Of a stretch of DNA of 23,630 nt, positions 14,734 through 22,360 are shown piece by piece. Below the pieces are notes generated by a model that saw only the letters and a list, made by a program, of their open reading frames with translations, did no database searches and was not told where the DNA came from. Position 1 is the first letter of the stretch. Each line of letters starts with the position of its first letter. The translations under genes were made by a program, and so were the position numbers. Source of the stretch: Nitrospiria bacterium (GTDB taxonomy: Bacteria > Nitrospirota > Nitrospiria > JACQBZ01); assembly GCA_919901335.1 (NCBI GenBank), contig CAKKOZ010000096.1, positions 18,156 to 41,785 of the forward strand. Reading direction: 5' to 3'.

Positions 14734-16458
14734 ATGGCGACGGTGTATTCCAAACGATGGGTCCAGCCTCCTTGCGACGCCGAGACGCATCGGCAATTGT
14801 CCTTCGATCTCGGCCTCCAGGCCGCGACCGTCTCGGTCTTGATGAACCGCGGCATCCGCACGCCGGATGCGGCCCGGTCGTTTCTGTCGCCGTCGGCGTC
14901 GGACCTTTTGGATCCGCTGCGGTTGAACGAAATGGATCGGGCGGTTTCACGGATCCGCCTTGCCATCCGCCGGTCGGAACGTGTTGTGATCTACGGGGAT
15001 TATGATGTGGACGGCGTGACGGCCACCACCTTATACCTGGAGTTTTTTAAGAGCCAGGGCCTGGAGGCCGATTTTTATATTCCTCATCGTCTGAAGGAGG
15101 GGTACGGTCTAAACGATTCGGCGATCCGAACGCTCCACAACCGGGGAACGACGCTGCTCATCACGGCCGACTGCGGCACGACCTCGGTGGACGAAATCCG
15201 TCTGGCCTCTTCCCTGGGGATGGATGTGATCGTGACGGATCATCACGAGGTGCCGTCGGAGCTTCCGCCGGCCCTGGCGTTGCTGAATCCCAAGCGGGCC
15301 GATGCCGGTTATCCGGAAAAAGGTCTCTGCACGGCCGGGCTGGCGTTTAAAGTGATCCAGGCGGTGACGGGAAATTTCAGAACAGACGGGCTGGATCTGG
15401 TCGCCCTGGGGACGATTGCGGATGTCTCGCCCTTGATGGGCGAGAATCGGTTTCTGGTTAAAGAAGGTTTGAACCAGCTCACGGAGGGTCGGCGGCCCGG
15501 CATCCGGGCATTAAAAGAAGCGTCCGGGCTGTCTGAAGGGCCGGTCAAGACCGGGACGGTGGGATTTACATTGGCGCCGCGAATCAATGCGTCCGGCCGC
15601 CTGACGGATGCGGGGGATGCGGTGCGCCTGCTGACGACGCAGTCCCAGGACGAGGCCCGGCGGATCGCCCAGTCATTGAATCTTCAGAACCGACAGCGGC
15701 AAGAGATTGAGGGCCGGATCGTGGAGGAGGCCTGCGCCCGCGTGGAGTCGGAATGCGATTTCCAAAAGGACGGCTGCATCGTGCTGGCCTCGCGGCAGTG
15801 GCACGTAGGGGTGGTCGGGATCGTGGCGGCCCGCCTGGTCGAACGGTACTATCGCCCTACCCTATTGCTTGCGGTTGATTCGGACGGTCTGGCGAAGGGT
15901 TCGGCCCGAAGCATCGCCGGGTTTCATTTGTGCGAAGGATTGCGCCGCTGCCGGGAACTCCTGATCCGATTCGGCGGCCATTATTATGCGGCGGGATTGA
16001 CCCTTCGGGAGGAAAATATACCGGCGCTGCGAGAGCGCTTGTCGGCCGCGGCGCTTGAAATCTTGAGCCCCGAGGATTTTAAACCGAAGCAGATGATCGA
16101 CGCGACGGTGGCGTGGGAGGACCTGACCCTGAGATTGGTGAGCGAGCTGGAAAGCCTGGCCCCGTTCGGCCCGGCCAATCCGGAGCCGACGCTGATCCTC
16201 CGGGAGGTCGTTCCGGTCAACCCTCGAATCGTCGGCAACAATCATTTAAAATTTTCCATTAAGAAACGGAACGGATCGTCCGGCGCTTCCACGGGTGGTT
16301 TAATCGACGTGATCGGTTTTCGAATGGGGGAGCGGACGGCCGTTTTAAGCGACGGCGCCCCGCTGGACCTGGTGTTCATCCCGGAGCGAAACAGCTGGCA
16401 GGGCCGCGAACAGCTTCAGCTCCGATTGAAGGACTTCCGACGTTCGGGAGACGCCTGA
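14734..16458 (+). CDS. recJ: Single-stranded-DNA-specific exonuclease RecJ
   Basis: RecJ degrades single-stranded DNA 5' to 3' in recombination and mismatch or base-excision repair. The 574 residues show the DHH-family core: VIYGDYDVDGVTAT (85-98), LLITADCGTT (141-150), VIVTDHHEVP (165-174, DHH at 169-171), LVALGTIADVSPL and the DHHA1 part with GGHYYAAGLTL. A C-terminal OB-like domain follows. The N-terminal KRWV.PPCD phrase is the usual RecJ beginning, so ATG 14734 is the correct start even though no Shine-Dalgarno site precedes it. The rel gene starts one base after the stop, so the two are translationally close and likely one transcript. Confidence 0.96.
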   Translation: MATVYSKRWVQPPCDAETHRQLSFDLGLQAATVSVLMNRGIRTPDAARSFLSPSASDLLDPLRLNEMDRAVSRIRLAIRRSERVVIYGDYDVDGVTATTLYLEFFKSQGLEADFYIPHRLKEGYGLNDSAIRTLHNRGTTLLITADCGTTSVDEIRLASSLGMDVIVTDHHEVPSELPPALALLNPKRADAGYPEKGLCTAGLAFKVIQAVTGNFRTDGLDLVALGTIADVSPLMGENRFLVKEGLNQLTEGRRPGIRALKEASGLSEGPVKTGTVGFTLAPRINASGRLTDAGDAVRLLTTQSQDEARRIAQSLNLQNRQRQEIEGRIVEEACARVESECDFQKDGCIVLASRQWHVGVVGIVAARLVERYYRPTLLLAVDSDGLAKGSARSIAGFHLCEGLRRCRELLIRFGGHYYAAGLTLREENIPALRERLSAAALEILSPEDFKPKQMIDATVAWEDLTLRLVSELESLAPFGPANPEPTLILREVVPVNPRIVGNNHLKFSIKKRNGSSGASTGGLIDVIGFRMGERTAVLSDGAPLDLVFIPERNSWQGREQLQLRLKDFRRSGDA

Positions 16459-16459
16459 A

Positions 16460-18625
16460 ATGGCCTTGAAGCTTCGCGAACCAGAACCGGTCTCGGTCGA
16501 AATGATCGTCCAGGCGCTCCAGAGCTACCATGCGCAGGCCGACGTGCAGCCGATCCGGGAGGCCTACGAATTTTCGGCGAAGGCCCACGCGGGACAGAAA
16601 CGCGAGTCGGGCGAGCCGTTCCTGCAGCACCCGCTTCAGGTGGCCCGGGTCATCGTCGGACTGAAATTGGACGTTCCTTCCATCGTGGCCGGACTGCTCC
16701 ACGACACCCTGGAGGATACGGAGGCGCCCAAAGCCGAGATCGAACGCCGGTTTGGGAAAGAGGTGGCCGATCTGGTCGACGGGGTCACCAAGATCGGAAA
16801 GATCCAGTTCCGAACCCGTGAAGAGAAGCAGGCTGAGAACTTCCGCAAGATGCTCCTCTCGATGTCGGAAGACATCCGGGTTATTTTAATCAAGCTGGCG
16901 GACCGCCTCCACAACATGCGGACGCTTCACTACCTTCCCGAGGAGAAACAGAAACGCATTGCGCAGGAAACGCTGGACATCTACGCCCCGCTGGCCAATC
17001 GTCTCGGAATCGGCTGGATGAGGACGGAGCTGGAGGACCTCTGTTTCCGCTATCTCAAGCCCGAGGTGTACAACAATCTGGCCAAGACCGTGGCCCAGCG
17101 GCAGGAGGTGCGCGAGAAGTATATCCAGGAAATCACGAGGGTCATCCAGACAAGTCTGGCCGAGTACGGTTTCAAGGGCCAGGTGCTGGGCCGCTCCAAA
17201 CATCTGTTCGGGGTCTACCAGAAGATGGAACGGCAGGGGATTCCGTTTGAAGAGGTTTATGATCTCGCGGCGGTCCGGATCATCACGGACACCAAGATGA
17301 ACTGCTACGCCATTCTGGGAATGATCCATTCGCTCTGGCGTCCGGTGCCGGGCCGGTTCAAGGATTACATCGGCGTGCCGAGATCGAACGGCTATCAGTC
17401 CCTCCATACGACGATCGTCGGCCCGAAGGGCCATCATGTGGAGGTCCAGATCCGCACCGAAGAGATGCACAACGTGGCGGAAGAGGGGATCGCGGCCCAC
17501 TGGCGATACAAGGAAAAGGGCCAGATCGACCAAAAAACGGACCGGGTGTTCGGGTGGCTTCGGCAGCTGGTCGAGTGGCAGCAGGATCTGGCCGACAACC
17601 GGCAGTTCATGGATTCGGTCAAGATGGATCTTTTTCCCGACGTCATCTACGTCTTCACCCCCAAAGGGGACGTCAAGGAACTGGCCAAGGGGGCCTGCCC
17701 GATTGATTTCGCCTACAGCGTACATACCGAAGTAGGATATCACTGCGTCGGGGCCAAGGTGAACGGAAAGCTGGTTCCGCTGCGAACCCTTCTGAAGAGC
17801 GGCGATTCGGTTGAGATTACGACCTCGCCGAATCAGACGCCCAGCAAGGACTGGTTGAAATGGGTCCGGACGGCCCGCGCCAAGACCAAGATCAAGCACT
17901 GGATCAAGACGGAAGAGCGCATTCGGAGCCTGGACGTCGGGGAGAAACTGCTGGATCGGGCTCTGCACCGCCATAACCTGAGCCCGACCGAGGCGTTCAA
18001 ACCGGAGCGGATGGCGCTGCTCACCCAGGTGTTCGGGCTTGCGACTCCGGAGGATCTGCTGGTTGCGATCGGGTACGGGCGGATTACGACGGAGCAGGTG
18101 ATCCGGGCGCTGCAGCCGGCGGATGCCTTGAAGGAAGGGCTGGCCGATCAGCCCATCCGCAAGATCGGGATTCGTCCGCCCGGCGTCCAGATCAAAGGTA
18201 TCGGCGATCTGCTGGTCCATCTCTCCAAATGCTGCAATCCGGTGCCGGGCGATCCGATCATCGGTTTCGTGACGCGGGGACGGGGACTGTCGGTCCATAC
18301 CGTGGACTGTCCCAACATAGACGAGCTGGACTACGACAAGGACCGGATCGTCGATGTCAACTGGGATGCCAAAGACACCACGCCTTATTCCGTCAAGATC
18401 ACCGTGCTGACGGTGGATCGGCCGGGGATGCTGGCCTCGGTTTCGGCCGCGATCACCTCGTCCAAGACCAATATCAGCCATGCCGATATCACGACCAGCG
18501 AGGACAAACGGGCCGCATTGAACTTCGTCGTGGAGATATTAAATGCCGGCCACCTGGAGAAGGTCTTGAAAAGCGTCGAGGCGGTTGACGGCGTCGTCCA
18601 GGCCAAACGGGTTCGACCGGGATAG
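16460..18625 (+). CDS. Bifunctional (p)ppGpp synthetase/hydrolase (RelA/SpoT family)
   Basis: This enzyme makes and degrades the stringent-response alarmone (p)ppGpp. The 721 residues carry all standard domains. An HD hydrolase domain has H57, H81-D82 in LLHDTLED, and LADRLHNMRT. A synthetase domain has GRFKDYIGVPRSNGYQSLHT (298-317) and EVQIRT (328-333). A TGS domain begins at YVFTPKGDVKEL (from 397), a conserved-cysteine region contains KCCNPVPGDPI, and a C-terminal ACT domain starts near 644. The intact HD residues and the basic RFKD motif, rather than the acidic EXDD of synthetase-only RelA, predict a bifunctional Rel/SpoT enzyme. It starts one base after recJ and precedes the SLC13 transporter. 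The symbol is left empty because rel, relA and spoT are used interchangeably for this type. Confidence 0.96.
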   Translation: MALKLREPEPVSVEMIVQALQSYHAQADVQPIREAYEFSAKAHAGQKRESGEPFLQHPLQVARVIVGLKLDVPSIVAGLLHDTLEDTEAPKAEIERRFGKEVADLVDGVTKIGKIQFRTREEKQAENFRKMLLSMSEDIRVILIKLADRLHNMRTLHYLPEEKQKRIAQETLDIYAPLANRLGIGWMRTELEDLCFRYLKPEVYNNLAKTVAQRQEVREKYIQEITRVIQTSLAEYGFKGQVLGRSKHLFGVYQKMERQGIPFEEVYDLAAVRIITDTKMNCYAILGMIHSLWRPVPGRFKDYIGVPRSNGYQSLHTTIVGPKGHHVEVQIRTEEMHNVAEEGIAAHWRYKEKGQIDQKTDRVFGWLRQLVEWQQDLADNRQFMDSVKMDLFPDVIYVFTPKGDVKELAKGACPIDFAYSVHTEVGYHCVGAKVNGKLVPLRTLLKSGDSVEITTSPNQTPSKDWLKWVRTARAKTKIKHWIKTEERIRSLDVGEKLLDRALHRHNLSPTEAFKPERMALLTQVFGLATPEDLLVAIGYGRITTEQVIRALQPADALKEGLADQPIRKIGIRPPGVQIKGIGDLLVHLSKCCNPVPGDPIIGFVTRGRGLSVHTVDCPNIDELDYDKDRIVDVNWDAKDTTPYSVKITVLTVDRPGMLASVSAAITSSKTNISHADITTSEDKRAALNFVVEILNAGHLEKVLKSVEAVDGVVQAKRVRPG

Positions 18626-18655
18626 TAGAGAGGTCCTGCCGGGGGGGATGGTGGC

Positions 18656-20191
18656 GTGGCTCAGACGGTACCCGAGGTGATGACCGCGACGGAAGAACAC
18701 TTCGACCGTGCGCGCCAAACCGTCGGCCTGTTCCTCGGGCCGATCGCGGGATTTTTGATCTGGCTCTGGCCGATTCCCGCTCTGTCCGCACCGGCGCACG
18801 ACCTCGCATGGATCCTGGCGATCGTCGTGGTTTACTGGATCACCGAGCCGATCCCGATCCCGGTTACGGCCCTGATGGGCCCCGTCCTCTGCATCCTCGC
18901 CGGCGTCGGCACGGCGCGGGATGTCCTCGCCCCTTTTTCGAATCCGATCATCTTTCTTTTTATCGGGAGCTTCCTGATCGCCCAGGCCATGATCGTGCAC
19001 GGCCTGGACCGCCGGTTTGCGCTGGGGATCTTGCAGCGGCGGTGGATCGGGGCCAGCCCCGGCCGGCTGCTGTTCGCCTTCGGGGCGATCACCGGGTTTA
19101 TCTCGATGTGGGTCAGCAACACGGCCACCGCGGCGATGATGCTTCCGATCGCGGTCGGAATCTTAAACGCGATCCGGCAGGCCGCGCAGGCACCCGGCCG
19201 CGACGACGATCCCGCTGGCCTGAATCGTTACAGCACCGGCTTGATGCTGATGGTGGCCTATGCGGCCTCGGTGGGGGGGATCGGGACGATCATCGGCTCG
19301 CCGCCCAACCTGATCGGGGTGGGGCTTATCCGTCAGCAGATCGGGATCGAGATCTCTTTTCTGGAATGGATGGCTTTTGCCGTGCCGCTCCTTGTGGTGA
19401 TGTACGTCGGTCTGTATTTTCTGCTGTGGGGAATGCACCGGCCGACCGGTCTTTCCCTCGACGGGGTGGAGGCCTACATCCGGTCGGAGCTCCAACGACT
19501 GGGTCCCTGGACGGCCGGTCAGCGCAACGCGGCCGTTGCTTTTCTTGTGGCCGTGACGTTGTGGATCGCCCCCGGCGGGCTCGCGCTCATTTACGGAACA
19601 CAGAGTCCGGCCTATGAATGGTACAACGCCCACCTGCCGGAGAGCGTGGTCGTCCTTCTGGCCGCGATCCTTCTTTTTCTGTTGCCGGTGGACTGGAAAC
19701 GCCGGGCCTTTACGCTGAACTGGAAGGATGCCGCTCAGATTGATTGGGGAACGATCCTGTTGTTCGGCGGTGGACTATCGCTGGGGGATCTCATGTTCAA
19801 GACCGGCCTGGCCGAGACGATGGGGCGGGGATTGATGGGTCTGTTATCGGTGCAGTCGGTCTGGGGCGTGACGGCGCTGGCGATTTTCCTCGGGATCGTG
19901 ATCAGCGAGTTGACGTCGAATACGGCCTCGGCCAACATGGTGATTCCGGTCGTGATCGCGATCGCGATCGCGGCGGGTGTCAACCCGCTTCCGCCGGCGC
20001 TGGGCGCCTGCCTGGGGGCCAGCTACGGATTCATGCTTCCGATCTCGACCCCGCCCAACGCCATTGTCTACGGCTCCGGCCTCATCCCGATCACGAAAAT
20101 GATCCGGGCCGGGATCGTGTTTGACCTGATCGGGTTCCTGATCATTTGGGCGGGTCTGCGGATCCTCCTGCCGCTGCTGGGCTATCTCTAA
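18656..20191 (+). CDS. SLC13/DASS family anion symporter
   Basis: This is a polytopic transporter of the divalent anion:sodium symporter (DASS, SLC13) family, which imports dicarboxylates, citrate, sulfate or similar anions. Its 511 residues include the paired family motifs: SNTATAAMMLP (154-164) and SNTASANMVIP (421-431), each the Ser-Asn-Thr substrate/sodium site of one inverted half. ITEPIPIPVTAL (62-73) and GFMLPISTPPNAIVYGSG lie nearby. The substrate cannot be decided from these motifs. The GTG start is preceded by GGGGGGA (about 18641-18648); an in-frame ATG at 18680 is the alternative. The rel stop lies 30 bases upstream, so co-transcription is likely. Its stop codon overlaps that of the minus-strand DUF192 gene. 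Confidence 0.92.
   Translation: MAQTVPEVMTATEEHFDRARQTVGLFLGPIAGFLIWLWPIPALSAPAHDLAWILAIVVVYWITEPIPIPVTALMGPVLCILAGVGTARDVLAPFSNPIIFLFIGSFLIAQAMIVHGLDRRFALGILQRRWIGASPGRLLFAFGAITGFISMWVSNTATAAMMLPIAVGILNAIRQAAQAPGRDDDPAGLNRYSTGLMLMVAYAASVGGIGTIIGSPPNLIGVGLIRQQIGIEISFLEWMAFAVPLLVVMYVGLYFLLWGMHRPTGLSLDGVEAYIRSELQRLGPWTAGQRNAAVAFLVAVTLWIAPGGLALIYGTQSPAYEWYNAHLPESVVVLLAAILLFLLPVDWKRRAFTLNWKDAAQIDWGTILLFGGGLSLGDLMFKTGLAETMGRGLMGLLSVQSVWGVTALAIFLGIVISELTSNTASANMVIPVVIAIAIAAGVNPLPPALGACLGASYGFMLPISTPPNAIVYGSGLIPITKMIRAGIVFDLIGFLIIWAGLRILLPLLGYL
19954..19972 (+). repeat. Three tandem GATCGC hexamers inside the transporter gene
   Basis: GATCGC is repeated three times in frame and encodes the Ile-Ala run in VVIAIAIAAG, just after the second SNT motif. 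Slippage by one unit would add or remove two residues without a frameshift. Confidence 0.6.
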
Positions 20192-20622
20192 AACCGAAGG
20201 GGCATTCCGATCCGCAATCCCCGTTTATGCGCGCTGCCGGCCTTCACCTCCAGCACGTAATGGCTGTCGGCCGATGGTCCGTACACCGGACAGGGATCTA
20301 ACGTGCAGGGCGGGACCTGGTATTCGATATGGATGATCCGCTTCCGATGGTCCATCCAGAGGATGTCGAGCGGGATCAGGGTATTCTTCATCCAGAATGC
20401 GTTTTTTCCGGGCTGCTCGAAGATGAACAGCATGCCGTGATCCTCCGGAAGCGAGGTGCGGAACATCAGCCCGCGTGCCCGTTCCTTCGGTGTGCGGGCG
20501 ATCTCGACCTGAAGGGTCTTCCCATCCGGGAGGATCAGCGGGGCCGTTTGGGTCGCGGGTTCCTGGCCGTAGGTCAAGGCCGCGGTCGCGACGAGGAAGA
20601 CCGGAAGAAGAAATTTCTTCAT
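20188..20622 (-). CDS. DUF192 family exported protein
   Basis: This is a 144-residue protein of the DUF192 family, whose biochemical function is unknown. A signal peptide spans residues 1 to about 20 (MKKFLLPVFLVATAALTYG). The body shows the family pattern: RARGLMFRTSLPEDHGMLFIF (its first part at 48-60), FWMKNTLIPLDILWMD (76-91), and a late SHYVLEVKAGSAHKRGL region. Two cysteines, in PPCTLDPCP (C106, C111), could pair in the periplasm. The reading frame stays open far upstream over the methyltransferase, but the signal peptide and a promoter ending just before it set the start at the ATG complementary to 20620-20622. No clear Shine-Dalgarno site is present. It converges on the SLC13 gene with a four-base overlap of stop codons and is divergent from the methyltransferase. 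Confidence 0.9.
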   Translation of the reverse strand: MKKFLLPVFLVATAALTYGQEPATQTAPLILPDGKTLQVEIARTPKERARGLMFRTSLPEDHGMLFIFEQPGKNAFWMKNTLIPLDILWMDHRKRIIHIEYQVPPCTLDPCPVYGPSADSHYVLEVKAGSAHKRGLRIGMPLRF

Positions 20623-20628
20623 GCGTGA

Positions 20629-20657
20629 AGTATCCGATACCCTCCGAAAAAAGTCAA
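20629..20657 (-). promoter_or_regulatory. Minus-strand promoter for the DUF192 gene, leaderless arrangement
   Basis: Read on the minus strand, TTGACT (20652-20657) and GATACT (20629-20634) are 17 bases apart. The expected start of transcription, about seven bases on, falls at the A of the start codon (20622). Confidence 0.5.
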
Positions 20658-20688
20658 TCGTCCGTTGGTCTTTTCTCCCGCCCGCCTC

Positions 20689-20717
20689 TTGACGCGAATG
20701 GAGCGGCGCTGTACACT
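20689..20717 (+). promoter_or_regulatory. Plus-strand promoter for the methyltransferase gene
   Basis: TTGACG (20689-20694) and TACACT (20712-20717) have a 17-base spacer. Transcription would start near 20724, leaving a 25-base leader that contains GGGGGA (20734-20739). Confidence 0.55.
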
Positions 20718-20748
20718 GGGCCGGATGCTCAGAGGGGGATCGAGATAA

Positions 20749-21399
20749 ATGATGGGGCTGTATCAGAAGCAAAAAGAATATTTTGAGAAGGCCTACGAGA
20801 CCGGTGAGCACGGCTGGCCCACGATGGAACCGACGCCGTTCGTCCTCGCGGCGCTTCGCTTGATCCGTCGGGGGGCCGTTCCCGGTCGCGGCCGGATTTT
20901 GGATCTGGGCTGCGGCGAGGGCCGGCACGCGCTGGCCTGCGCGCGGGAGGGATTCGATGCCGTGGGGCTCGATTACCAGCCTCTGGCGATCCGGAAGGCG
21001 CGGGCTTTTGCCCGCCGTCAGAAGATTCGCAAAGGGGTCCGGTTCATGGTGGGCGATGTATTCCGGCTGCCGTTTTCTCCGAACCGTTTCGACGGCCTCA
21101 TTGATTACGGCTGCCTGCACCACGTGAAGATCGGCGACACGCGGCGATATCTCAAAAGCGTCCTGCCGTGTCTGAAGCCCGGCGGCTATTTTATCCTGTC
21201 CTGTTTTTCGACCCGCTTTAAGCACCATCCAGGTGAGAAGCGCACGCGCAACTGGCTGGTCCACAAGGGCCATTACGACCGGTTCTTCCGGAAACAGGAT
21301 TTTAAGGCGCTTTTCGGAAGCCAGTTTGAGATTCTGAAGGCGGAGGAAAAAGCCGACGGACGGCACGTCTTCTGGCATGTGTTGATGCAAAAGAAATGA
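20749..21399 (+). CDS. Class I SAM-dependent methyltransferase
   Basis: This is a 216-residue soluble protein with a Rossmann-type methyltransferase fold. The SAM-binding motif I is ILDLGCGEGRHALACAREG (from residue 50). The acidic end of strand 2 is AVGLDYQPLAI, motif II/III is VRFMVGDVFRLPF, and the post-motif region is CLHHVKIGDTRRYLKSVLPCL followed by KPGGYFILSCFS. The N-terminal WPTMEPTPFV resembles the TehB / thiopurine methyltransferase-like group, but the substrate cannot be named. It starts with two ATG codons (20749 and 20752) after GGGGGA. It has its own promoter, is divergent from DUF192, and ends 32 bases before the aminotransferase, with which it may be co-transcribed. Confidence 0.88.
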   Translation: MMGLYQKQKEYFEKAYETGEHGWPTMEPTPFVLAALRLIRRGAVPGRGRILDLGCGEGRHALACAREGFDAVGLDYQPLAIRKARAFARRQKIRKGVRFMVGDVFRLPFSPNRFDGLIDYGCLHHVKIGDTRRYLKSVLPCLKPGGYFILSCFSTRFKHHPGEKRTRNWLVHKGHYDRFFRKQDFKALFGSQFEILKAEEKADGRHVFWHVLMQKK

Positions 21400-21431
21400 T
21401 CTGAAATTTTAAAGTTGAGATTGGAGAAAGC

Positions 21432-22274
21432 GTGCCCCCTATCGCGTTTGTCAATGGACGATTCATGCCGCTGGCCGAAGCCAGGGTCTCCGTCGAAGAC
21501 CGCGGCTTCCAGTTCGGCGACGGCGTCTATGAACTGATCCGGACGTACGGCGGACGGATTTTTCATCTCGAAGATCACCTCCGGCGGCTTGAGCAGAGCG
21601 CCGAGGCGATCGGGCTCTCGATCGTCTATTCAAAATCCCGGTGGAAAGAGATTTTGGAGAAGGGCCATGCCAGGAGCAGATATCCCGATGCGAAGCTTTA
21701 TATCCAGATCACGCGGGGCGCGGCCCCTCGGGATCATTCGTTTCCGAAAAAAGCCCGCATGAGCGTCATTGTGACGGTTCGCACGTTGGTTCCGCTGCCG
21801 ACCGAGCTCCGTGAAAAAGGGGCTTCGGTCATCACGGTGACGGACCTGCGGTGGGGCCGGTGCGACATCAAAACGATCAATCTTCTTCCCAACGTGATGG
21901 CCCGCCAGAAGGCGCGGTCGTCCGGAGCCTTCGAGGCGATCTTTGTCCGGGATGGGATGGTGATGGAAGGGACCGGCTCCAACCTCTTTGCCGTGGTTGG
22001 AAGGCAGATTGTCACCCCGCCCAAAGGACCGGCTATCCTTCCGGGCATCACGCGGGATCTTGTGATGGTTCAGGCCCGCGAGGCCCGGCATCCGTTGCTC
22101 GAAAAAGGGATCTCATTGGAAGATCTCCTCGGTGCCGAGGAGATCTTCCTCACCGGGACGACGATTGATATCCTGCCGGTCGTACAGGTGGACGGGAAGA
22201 CCATCGGCAACGGCCGGCCCGGCCCGACGACCCGCCGGCTCTGTCAACAGTTTCTTCAGACCACCCGCCTATAG
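21432..22274 (+). CDS. Class IV aminotransferase, D-amino-acid transaminase-like
   Basis: This is a PLP-dependent fold-type IV aminotransferase of 280 residues. The N-terminal VSVEDRGFQFGDGVYELIRTY segment (its core at 19-36, with Y33) and DIKTINLLPN (145-154) carrying the PLP lysine K147 match D-amino-acid transaminase. So do TRGAAPRDHSFP (94-105), whose R100 and H102 correspond to the substrate-carboxylate residues of the Bacillus D-transaminase. E179 in VMEGTGSNLF is the cofactor-facing acid. The likely role is interconversion of D-alanine and D-glutamate for the cell wall; a branched-chain or aminodeoxychorismate-lyase role is less likely given the R-D-H pattern. The GTG start has GGAG (21423-21426) five bases upstream. 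The symbol dat is not assigned because activity is inferred from residues only. Confidence 0.87.
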   Translation: MPPIAFVNGRFMPLAEARVSVEDRGFQFGDGVYELIRTYGGRIFHLEDHLRRLEQSAEAIGLSIVYSKSRWKEILEKGHARSRYPDAKLYIQITRGAAPRDHSFPKKARMSVIVTVRTLVPLPTELREKGASVITVTDLRWGRCDIKTINLLPNVMARQKARSSGAFEAIFVRDGMVMEGTGSNLFAVVGRQIVTPPKGPAILPGITRDLVMVQAREARHPLLEKGISLEDLLGAEEIFLTGTTIDILPVVQVDGKTIGNGRPGPTTRRLCQQFLQTTRL

Positions 22275-22293
22275 CCCCGGAAAAGCCGCGCAC

Positions 22294-22313
22294 GGTTCGC
22301 CCCACGGCGAATC
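22294..22313 (+). terminator. Weak hairpin after the aminotransferase gene
   Basis: An 8-bp stem with one G-U pair (GGTTCGCC at 22294-22301, GGCGAATC at 22306-22313) has a four-base loop. The only T-run (22329-22334) starts 15 bases after the stem, so termination would be inefficient. The rest of the 86-base gap before recQ shows no clear promoter. Confidence 0.3.
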
Positions 22314-22360
22314 ACTTTCCCTCTTGAGTTTTTTCCGCTTCTCCTTTAAGCTCTCGGTTG

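Noticed and set aside
16886..18481. 531-codon open frame on the minus strand over the (p)ppGpp synthetase gene
   Set aside because: It is fully antisense to a gene with all RelA/SpoT motifs, has no recognisable domain, and shows the Arg/Asp/His-rich composition of a shadow frame.
20623..21390. Long N-terminal extension of the DUF192 frame
   Set aside because: It lies antisense to the methyltransferase, while a signal peptide and a promoter define a shorter start at 20622.
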